Source: Zygosaccharomyces rouxii (taxonomy: Eukaryota; Ascomycota; Saccharomycetes; Saccharomycetales; Saccharomycetaceae). From it: a stretch of DNA of 64,000 nt. Position numbers and translations under genes: made by a program. Below the pieces are notes generated by a model that was given only the letters and a program-made list of their open reading frames with translations, was not told the DNA's origin and ran no database searches. This document shows, in pieces, positions 56,455 to 64,000 of the stretch (the stretch's first letter is position 1; each line of letters opens with the position of its first letter). Location of the stretch: contig NC_012995.1 in the NCBI RefSeq assembly GCF_000026365.1, forward strand, positions 622,501 through 686,500. Direction: 5' to 3'.

Positions 56455-57981
56455 TTACAACTTAGCTTGTGGAGCAGATGCAAGTTGAAGCTCCTTCTTA
56501 ATATCAGCAGCTAACTTCTTGTCTACACGAGTGAACATATTGATAACACGTTTTTGGATTTCAGGACATGCACCAGCAACGTGAACACCAATGTTATGAG
56601 CTAAGTTTTTCTGTTGACCTGGTTGCTTTGCTAAAACTTTCTGATACAGGATTCTTGGTTGGTAGTAATCGACGTCGCCTGGACTCGTTGCCCAATGGTA
56701 TGGAACTGCAGGACCGTGCCAAACTTCTTGATGTTGTTGAATTGGTCTGTCCTGTTGCACATAGGTGTATTTTTTGGACTGAGCCAAGTAGTTTGGTTCA
56801 GAACCAAAATTACCGTTAACGTTCATTGGACCATCCCTAATGGCAGGATTAAAGAAACGAGATGCGTAGGGGCAATTAACTGGAATTTGGTTGAAATTGG
56901 CACCTAATCTGTAACGGTGAGCATCCGAATATGCAAATAAACGAGACTGTAACACAGGATCAGCAGATGCTTCTTGATAAGGTACGGTATTACTTGGGGC
57001 GAAGGCGGCTTGTTCAACTTGAGCAAAAAAATTCTGTGGATTTTCATTTAGAACTAACTTACCTACACGACGTAGGGGAAATTCATTTTGAGGCCAAACT
57101 TTAGTCAAATCAAAAACGCTAAATGGTTGTTTGCTAGCCTGATCTTCAGTCATCGTTTGAATGTAAATTGTCCATGATGGAGGATTACCCTTTTCAATAT
57201 TTTCGAATAAATCCTGTTGGCAACAGTCTGGATTTTCACCTGACAATTTAACCGCTTCTTCATTAGTCAAATTTTTAATGCCTTGGTCAGTCTTAATGTG
57301 AACCTGCACATAATGCCACTCACCTTTCTTGTTTGACCACTTGTAAGTATGCCCGGAATAACCGTTCATATTTCTGTATGATGCTGGGGTACCACGATCA
57401 CTAAAAAGAATACACATCTGGTGTACACACACTTGATTTTCTGGAGTTGTTAGGAAATCCCAAAACATATTAGCATCTTTCATGTTGGTCTGAGGATTAC
57501 GCTTTTGAGTATGGATAAAATGAGGGAACTTGGAGGGGTCTCTGATGAAAAAGATTGGAGTATTATTGTAAACCCAGTCCAGATTACCTTCCTCAGTATA
57601 GAATTTAGTTGCAAACCCACGAGGATCTCTGGCGGTATCAGCAGAACCCTTTTCACCACCCACAGTAGAGAAACGAGTTAAACATCTAGTCTTTTTACCA
57701 ATTTCGCTAAACATGGCGGAACCACAGATATCGGTAATATCATCCGTTACTTCAAAGTAACCAAAGGCACCTGAACCATGTGCATGCGGATTTCTCTCTG
57801 GAATTCTTTCTCTGTTAAAATGAGCCAATGATTCAATTAATCCAGCATCCTGTAGTAGTAATGGACCGTGGTTACCAACACGTTGGGTAGCAAAAGGTTC
57901 ATTGATAGGAGCACCTTCCACAGTAGTGACGACCCTGTCGCCTCTCACATCAGAGCTATTAGTGTTATCCTTACCTGACAT
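56455..57981 (-). CDS. CTA1: peroxisomal catalase A
   Basis: A 508-residue monofunctional haem catalase matching Cta1 (YDR256C, 515 residues), which removes hydrogen peroxide made by fatty-acid oxidation in peroxisomes. The distal catalytic histidine is His66 in PHAHGSGAFGYFEV; the distal Asn lies in NNTPIFFIRD; the proximal haem tyrosine is in RLFAYSDAHRYRLGAN. All key residues are present. The C-terminus is APQAKL, a canonical PTS1 signal (AKL), where S. cerevisiae has SKF. The promoter contains an oleate response element next to an Adr1 site. Upstream on the same strand is CAM1. Confidence 0.97.
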   Translation of the reverse strand: MSGKDNTNSSDVRGDRVVTTVEGAPINEPFATQRVGNHGPLLLQDAGLIESLAHFNRERIPERNPHAHGSGAFGYFEVTDDITDICGSAMFSEIGKKTRCLTRFSTVGGEKGSADTARDPRGFATKFYTEEGNLDWVYNNTPIFFIRDPSKFPHFIHTQKRNPQTNMKDANMFWDFLTTPENQVCVHQMCILFSDRGTPASYRNMNGYSGHTYKWSNKKGEWHYVQVHIKTDQGIKNLTNEEAVKLSGENPDCCQQDLFENIEKGNPPSWTIYIQTMTEDQASKQPFSVFDLTKVWPQNEFPLRRVGKLVLNENPQNFFAQVEQAAFAPSNTVPYQEASADPVLQSRLFAYSDAHRYRLGANFNQIPVNCPYASRFFNPAIRDGPMNVNGNFGSEPNYLAQSKKYTYVQQDRPIQQHQEVWHGPAVPYHWATSPGDVDYYQPRILYQKVLAKQPGQQKNLAHNIGVHVAGACPEIQKRVINMFTRVDKKLAADIKKELQLASAPQAKL

Positions 57982-58159
57982 CCTTAATATACTTTTGAAA
58001 CAGCCTTACGTTGCTCTGTGATGAATTCAGTAGCCCTGCTAGCTTGTGATTCCATTCCTTTTATATATGTCCCTTTCTTCAACCAGTCCCCGCCCAGATA
58101 AGCGCCTAACCCCGCGAGCGGCAGTTCAGCTATTCAATGCGGTCTCTCCCTTCGTGTCT

Positions 58160-58182
58160 CGGCATTAACCGAGTGGCTTCCG
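58160..58182. promoter_or_regulatory. oleate response element of CTA1
   Basis: The sequence fits the ORE consensus CGG-N3-T-N-A-N8-12-CCG exactly, with an 11-base spacer: CGG 58160-58162, T 58166, A 58168, CCG 58180-58182. Oaf1-Pip2 binds this in S. cerevisiae to induce peroxisomal genes. It is about 180-200 bp upstream of the CTA1 ATG. Confidence 0.65.
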
Positions 58183-58188
58183 TTGGGG
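58183..58188. promoter_or_regulatory. Adr1-type site of CTA1
   Basis: TTGGGG matches the Adr1 half-site (TTGGRG) and abuts the oleate response element. Adr1 and Oaf1-Pip2 act together at CTA1 in S. cerevisiae. Confidence 0.5.
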
Positions 58189-58393
58189 AGGACAGAACCC
58201 GATATTTCCGGATAGTCGGATAAAAGGGCAACGTGGGAAGAACTATTCACATCATACGCACGGAGCTGTACTACAATAAGGTTCAAGATGATTTACAGTC
58301 ACATATCTGGATGATTCAACCAGTTTTCTTTAATCAGCACGTAACATAATTAACTATAAAGAAAAATGGTTAAAGTTACAATAGTTTAGTAGA

Positions 58394-59629
58394 TCATTTC
58401 AAGACTTTACCGTCAACAATTTCTCTTGGTTTACCGTTAACAATAACTGGCTTATCCCAAGCCCACATGTCTTCGACGAAGGCTTTGTCTTCAGGCTTGG
58501 TTGCATCCAATTGAGTAAACTTATAAGATTCCCAGTCTGGTGCAACGTCAAAGGCCTTGACATAATCTTGACCTCTGATCATAATGGCACCAACAATACC
58601 GTTGTCGTTGTTTTCACCGTAGACCACCATAGAACCAAACATGTATTTAACGGATCCGAATAATCTGGTGAAGAAACCACCGATTAAATTGTTAGACATA
58701 AAAGTTAAGGTCAATTCGTCATTGTATCTGTATTCAACCTTCCACAGAGACCATTCTTCTGGGTTGTAATGTTCCCAGAACCATGGTAGAGCAGTTGGTC
58801 TGGTATCGTCATTCATGTATTTTCTCTTCCAATCTTCGAGTGGGAAAGATGATTTACCCAATAATTCCAAGGGGTGCTTAGGTTTCTTCTCTTGAGGTGG
58901 TTGTTGAGCAGCAGGAGCTTTCTGGGCTGGTTGTTGCTTTGCTTGTTGCTTTGGTTGTTCCTTCTTCTTACCTTGAGGTGGTTCTAGTGGCTTCTCGATG
59001 AATTTGAAGTCCTTAGTCTCCTCTGCCAAGAATGGAGATTCGATAACAGTTTTGAACCAACGAACAATTGCTGGGTGTTCTTTTCTCCATTGCTCACCAA
59101 AGATAAAGTTGAAACCTCTGATGAATATAGCAGCACTAACCAAATCTGCCAAAGAAATCGATTCACTTGCTAAATAGGTGTAATCTCTCAATCTGGCTTC
59201 GTAAATGCCAACGATTTCTTCCAAGAAGTTAGAAGCATCATCCACATTCTTTTTGATGTAAGGTGCGTCGCCTTTTAGGGGACCAAACACCTTGACCATT
59301 GTAGCGATCAAGTCACTGTTTGCCAAAGATTCCCATCTCAAAATTTGAGATTGAGTCTTGATATCGTCTTCAGCACCTAGCAATTGAGCCTTAATTTTTT
59401 CATCCTTGGATAATTTGATCAGATAGTTGTTAATGGCCATCTGCTCTGTCAACTTGTAACCATGAGGACCGAGGAAAGATGGCAGCTTTCTTAGGGGGAA
59501 GTCCTTGGTGAATTTCTCATCCACCTGGTATGGATCTTGAATCTCAACGTCAAGTTTCAAAATCCATACCAAAGCACGGGGAACCAAACTTCTAATTCTG
59601 AAGTTCGAATACAACAAACCTTCACTCAT
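58394..59629 (-). CDS. CAM1: translation elongation factor eEF1B gamma subunit
   Basis: A 411-residue protein matching Cam1 (YPL048W, 415 residues), one of two yeast eEF1Bgamma proteins. It scaffolds the eEF1B alpha nucleotide-exchange subunit for eEF1A and has a separate role as a transcriptional activator of MXR1. The N-terminal ~215 residues have a thioredoxin-like plus GST fold (MAINNYLIKL, then LADLVSAAIFIRGFNFIFGE). A Lys/Gln/Pro/Ala-rich linker (about 222-250) follows, then the EF1G domain with HPLELLGKSSFPLEDWKR, WFWEHYNPEEWSLWKVEY and GGFFTRLFG. Codon bias is strong. The start ATG is at 59627-59629. Confidence 0.97.
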   Translation of the reverse strand: MSEGLLYSNFRIRSLVPRALVWILKLDVEIQDPYQVDEKFTKDFPLRKLPSFLGPHGYKLTEQMAINNYLIKLSKDEKIKAQLLGAEDDIKTQSQILRWESLANSDLIATMVKVFGPLKGDAPYIKKNVDDASNFLEEIVGIYEARLRDYTYLASESISLADLVSAAIFIRGFNFIFGEQWRKEHPAIVRWFKTVIESPFLAEETKDFKFIEKPLEPPQGKKKEQPKQQAKQQPAQKAPAAQQPPQEKKPKHPLELLGKSSFPLEDWKRKYMNDDTRPTALPWFWEHYNPEEWSLWKVEYRYNDELTLTFMSNNLIGGFFTRLFGSVKYMFGSMVVYGENNDNGIVGAIMIRGQDYVKAFDVAPDWESYKFTQLDATKPEDKAFVEDMWAWDKPVIVNGKPREIVDGKVLK

Positions 59630-60278
59630 TTTTGATCCTTCTGATAGGGTTTATCTACTTCCTTACAGACAATGTATCTCTTCGCTTGTAATGGTGCAAC
59701 GCAACGAAGAACACTGCAGTTTAGCGATATGACCCTTTTAACTATCCCCTGTTTCAAATTTTTCACTCCGTGATCAACATCGTTTCACCACGGTTTCAAG
59801 TTAATTCACATGAAACACGAATAGGTAGTAGAAGTTTGAGGCATGGGACCCTCTAAAAATTGCGAAGTAAATAGCGTGAATTGAAGGTTATCTGATACTC
59901 ATACTATACTATGCTCACCCATCTTCTAGGTCAAGAACTTCTGAACGAATTGTGACTAAACGTAGGTTCTTTATGCACGATTGTTTCTGTTTGAAGCAAT
60001 TAATGGGTTTGGAATTTCTTGATAAACTTTTAAAATAAGAATACAGCAAGAAATTTATCTTATTTAGTTTATTTCTTTTCGTGCATGACTCTTGTCTAAT
60101 CAATAGAAATTTGTAACTTAGCTGCATTCTTCCTTGCAAGAACGTACATTTGATTATTTGTTTATTCGAGATCCTGACAGTTTGTTTTGTTTCTAATAAT
60201 TGAACATAAATAATAGAGGATTGGATTAAAAGCATTCAAAGAGGCTCTTTTCATTCCTGTCGTTTCCAAGAGTTGAGT
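59630..60278. promoter_or_regulatory. CAM1/DIG1 divergent promoter with clustered pheromone response elements
   Basis: No gene is apparent in this 649 bp. Two exact Ste12 sites (TGAAACA) occur: 59750-59756 on the minus strand and 59811-59817 on the plus strand. Two six-base matches (TGAAAC, minus strand) lie between them at 59782-59787 and 59793-59798. The cluster is about 120-190 bp from CAM1 and 460-530 bp from DIG1. A minus-strand frame at 59915-60235 is AT-rich and unlikely to be coding. Confidence 0.5.
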
Positions 60279-61499
60279 ATGTCACCAGAGAGGATGCCTC
60301 AGCCTGAAGAGATTACAAAAGCTGGTGCTAGTGATAGTGAACCGTGCTTGGATGATAAGATTAAGAACAAAGATAGGGATACAGATGGTGTCAAAGAGGA
60401 GGTTAAAGATTCAAAAGTTCAGTCGGATGATGAAGCAGCAGCATCATTGGGGTTGCATAGGGTTACTGAAAGAATGCTGAGCAAAATAAAGGCCTCTAAG
60501 GATATTGAACGCAAGCAGAGAAATGTTATTTCGAAATTGGCATTAAATAGTAATGGTGAAGAAGATGAGGAGGAAGATGATGAAGACGACGACGATGATG
60601 ATGAGGATGGTGAGGAAGAAGATCATGGTGATGACGAGAATGCGAATGGTGGTAAGAATGATAATCTTGAAGCCACTAAAAAGAGAACCCTTGAGTTAAA
60701 GGCGTCAAAAGGTACATCATTAAAGAGAAAGAGAATTCCACCAGCACTGGATCTTTCATCATGTAGTAGTGGATCTACTACGACACCGAATAGTAATTTG
60801 AGCACGGCAATTCATAGACATCATACCCATCACGGCAGAGTAGAAAGTGCACCGCCGAACGTATCGCGATTTCCACGCTCGACATTTACGGGCAGGCCCA
60901 TTGGTAAACCAAGAGTACAATACCTGGGTAAATCTAGACAGGCACCTCTATTACCACAACAACAGGGTTATAAGTTGAACACGCCCTTTGTGCCAAGAAT
61001 TCCCCTACCGCAATGGCAGCAACAGTACTACCCTTACCCCTACGCGGCGACAACAGCTGCTCCTGCTCCGATGCTACAGGCTTACCAACGGCCGTACAAT
61101 TACCCAGTACCACCAAGATCTGCAATTCCGGTACAGATGCCCTACTATCAGGAATACCAGGGCTACACACCCTATACTACTACACAACGCAAGAGACCCC
61201 AGCAGATGACAACAGCTACAACGGCAGTAAATGATTCAGAAGATCTGCGAAACCGGGAATCAGAAGCAAATCAAGATCAAAATCAAGAACAGCAAGAAAC
61301 TGAATACAATCAATTGACAGTAGAGGATGATACTACTGTTCCATCTACGTCTGATGAACTGATGCAAGGTGAGATTCGCATTCAACGCGACGTCTTTAGC
61401 TTCGAATTTCCAGGAAACTCACCTGCTATAGATAAAAAGATGTTCATGAGCATCTGTGATAAAGTCTGGGACGAATCAAGAGAAACGTCAAGGGTATAA
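60279..61499 (+). CDS. DIG1: Dig1/Dig2-like inhibitor of Ste12
   Basis: A 406-residue, mostly disordered protein. It lies next to MNN9 (as DIG1, YPL049C, 452 residues) and near PHO8 (as DIG2, YDR480W), so it is their single pre-duplication relative. Dig1 and Dig2 bind Ste12 and Tec1, repress mating and filamentation genes, and are released by Fus3/Kss1 phosphorylation. The N-terminal part has a helical, charged segment (LHRVTERMLSKIKASKDIERKQRNVISKL broken here into two conserved parts) followed by an acidic run. The central SRFPRSTFTGRPIGKPRVQY is the recognisable motif. Gln-, Pro- and Tyr-rich sequence follows, then an acidic C-terminus. The start is the ATG at 60279; the frame upstream begins with TTG. 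Confidence 0.82.
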   Translation: MSPERMPQPEEITKAGASDSEPCLDDKIKNKDRDTDGVKEEVKDSKVQSDDEAAASLGLHRVTERMLSKIKASKDIERKQRNVISKLALNSNGEEDEEEDDEDDDDDDEDGEEEDHGDDENANGGKNDNLEATKKRTLELKASKGTSLKRKRIPPALDLSSCSSGSTTTPNSNLSTAIHRHHTHHGRVESAPPNVSRFPRSTFTGRPIGKPRVQYLGKSRQAPLLPQQQGYKLNTPFVPRIPLPQWQQQYYPYPYAATTAAPAPMLQAYQRPYNYPVPPRSAIPVQMPYYQEYQGYTPYTTTQRKRPQQMTTATTAVNDSEDLRNRESEANQDQNQEQQETEYNQLTVEDDTTVPSTSDELMQGEIRIQRDVFSFEFPGNSPAIDKKMFMSICDKVWDESRETSRV

Positions 61500-63019
<1,520 letters not shown>

Positions 63020-63106
63020 ATAAGATTGGCAAAGAAATCATATCCACAGTAGTTTATTTTCAATCATATCGTTATTGGGATAACTAGCAATAGAGAATTA
63101 GAAAGT

Positions 63107-63130
63107 AAAAAAAAAAATAAATAAATAAAA
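63107..63130. repeat. A-tract followed by AAAT repeats
   Basis: An 11-nt run of A followed by TAAATAAATAAA-type repeats in the 197 bp between the convergent MNN9 and PHO8 genes. It is simple low-complexity DNA in a terminator region. Confidence 0.6.
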
Positions 63131-63216
63131 AGTTTGTGGTAGTGTATTTTAGAGACACATATATGTATATGTCTATATATATCCTTTTTTACTTTTACTT
63201 CTAAGCTTCCATTTGA

Positions 63217-64000
63217 TTATTCCAAACCGCCGACCTTGTGTCCGTACTCATCGAATACTTTCGCAGTAAATTTTTTACCTGGAGAATGTTTAGTATCACG
63301 AATTTCTTTAGTCACTTGAGCAAGGTCAATGTTCAAATAGCGAGCCATATAATCACCGATTTCTGTATTTTCATGGTTCCCCTGTAAATAATCTTTAATT
63401 TCATCTAGAGCCTTCTTACGGTTGCTGTAGGCATAGATGTTAACATCAACTGCACTATGTCCATGGGTTGACCAGCCAATTTCAGCTCTAAATGAAATCA
63501 TATCGTTTAATTTATCTTGGATAGAATTTCTATCTTTTTCGTTAATTAAATAATCAACATCACTATCGGTATAATCATGAATTTCAAGCATTTTCTCTAA
63601 CACTTCATGTTGGACAAACGATTTTTTGTCATCTCCCTTGTAGCCTTCAATTTGTTTGGAACAGTATTCACCAGAGTGTTGTGCATTGGAAAGAACTTCT
63701 GGATACCAAACGTAATCCGGGTATGATTTAGTAATTTGTCTAGAGGCAGCTAATCCACCAGTCTCATGATCAGATGTTGAAATTAAAATGGTTTCCACTT
63801 GACTTTTGTCTGCTAATTTTTTAGCAGCTTGGAATGCACGGTCAAAGGCTAGCACTTCTCTAACTTGTGCAGAGGGATCGTTCTGATGACCAGCATGATC
63901 AATCCTTGAGCCTTCTACTAGTAGGAAAAATCCTTTATCAGAATCCTTGGTAGCTTCGTTCAATGCATTAATAGCGGTAATGGTTTCTTCTTCCAAAGAT
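63217..64000 (-). CDS. PHO8: repressible vacuolar alkaline phosphatase, 3' part
   Basis: The C-terminal ~260 residues of a metal-dependent alkaline phosphatase; the 5' part lies beyond the window. It matches Pho8 (YDR481C, 566 residues), a vacuolar membrane enzyme under phosphate control. Metal ligands are present: Asp and His in GSRIDHAGHQND, Asp-His in STSDHETGG, and His in WSTHGHSAVDVN. The nucleophilic serine and membrane anchor would be in the missing half. Its place after MNN9 follows the DIG2-PHO8 order of S. cerevisiae. The codons are fully open to the window edge. Confidence 0.94.
   Translation of the reverse strand, partial: SLEEETITAINALNEATKDSDKGFFLLVEGSRIDHAGHQNDPSAQVREVLAFDRAFQAAKKLADKSQVETILISTSDHETGGLAASRQITKSYPDYVWYPEVLSNAQHSGEYCSKQIEGYKGDDKKSFVQHEVLEKMLEIHDYTDSDVDYLINEKDRNSIQDKLNDMISFRAEIGWSTHGHSAVDVNIYAYSNRKKALDEIKDYLQGNHENTEIGDYMARYLNIDLAQVTKEIRDTKHSPGKKFTAKVFDEYGHKVGGLE

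Larger units (their letters stand above)
57982..58393. promoter_or_regulatory. CTA1 promoter and CAM1 3' region
   Basis: A 412 bp gap between two minus-strand genes. Apart from the oleate response element and Adr1 site at 58160-58188, it is GC-richer than other gaps between about 58080 and 58200, with CCCCG (58088-58092 region) and CCCGC motifs that could be zinc-finger sites. No gene is seen. Confidence 0.5.

Noticed and set aside
59915..60235. 106-codon minus-strand frame in the CAM1/DIG1 promoter
   Set aside because: AT-rich composition, no recognisable motif, and position in a promoter and leader region.

Overview
This 64 kb window is nuclear chromosome DNA from a budding yeast of the family Saccharomycetaceae. 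The evidence is gene content, small gaps between genes, an almost complete lack of introns (one, with GTATGT, TACTAAC and TAG signals), and proteins that match Saccharomyces cerevisiae proteins end to end. Gene order points to a lineage that did not go through the yeast whole-genome duplication. Single genes here interleave the orders of two duplicated S. cerevisiae tracks (for example chromosome XVI-left with chromosome IV-right, and VII-left with IV-left). Genes that are duplicate pairs in S. cerevisiae (SVL3/PAM1, EGD1/BTT1, MET31/MET32, DIG1/DIG2, ROG1/YDL109C, RPL9A/B) each occur once. A Zygosaccharomyces- or Torulaspora-type yeast is a reasonable guess; the species cannot be fixed from sequence reading alone. 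S. cerevisiae names below are given from recalled protein families and synteny, not from a search.

Layout. Block 1 (1-11061): CLP1, TUM1, SET6, ATG29, REV3, TMA16, MRX4 (YOR250C-YOR252W interleaved with YPL165C-YPL168W). Block 2 (11192-28902): ROG1, TIP20, TMA17, an RRT6-like gene, RRP42, TRM3, ATG20, a YDL114W-like dehydrogenase, IWR1, RPL9 (YGL144C-YGL147C interleaved with YDL109C-YDL115C). Block 3 (29101-64000): TRM44, PHO85, a YDR249C-like gene, SVL3/PAM1, EGD1/BTT1, MET31/MET32, a YPL039W-like gene, ISM1, a QDR3-like transporter, MRX11, SSN3, NOP4, CHL4, VPS16, ELC1, RMD5, SGF11, CTA1, CAM1, DIG1/DIG2, MNN9, and the 3' part of PHO8 running off the right edge (YPL030W-YPL050C interleaved with YDR249C-YDR256C and YDR480W-YDR481C). 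The left edge may hold the first codons of another minus-strand gene.

The genes are housekeeping and regulatory: mRNA 3' processing, tRNA modification, ribosome biogenesis and translation, autophagy, vesicle tethering, mutagenic DNA repair, kinetochore, SAGA and Mediator subunits, phosphate and sulfur regulation, the GID ubiquitin ligase, peroxisomal catalase, Golgi mannosylation and vacuolar phosphatase. They are not operons; neighbours share promoters or terminators rather than a pathway. Regulatory motifs visible by eye fit the adjacent genes: PAC and RRPE elements at NOP4, TMA16 and TRM44; Rap1-like sites at RPL9; an oleate response element beside an Adr1 site at CTA1; a Met31/32 core site at MET31/32; a cluster of pheromone response elements upstream of DIG1/DIG2 and CAM1; stress elements at TMA17.

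I found no mobile element, CRISPR array, rRNA, convincing tRNA gene, centromere or exotic gene system. The points most worth a second look are the promoter sites above, the very tight CHL4-VPS16 and SGF11-RMD5 junctions, the overlapping 3' ends of SET6 and ATG29, the QDR3-like gene in an otherwise conserved run, an orphan B-box hairpin upstream of EGD1, and two poorly described genes (the F-box-like YDR249C homologue and the YPL039W-like protein).
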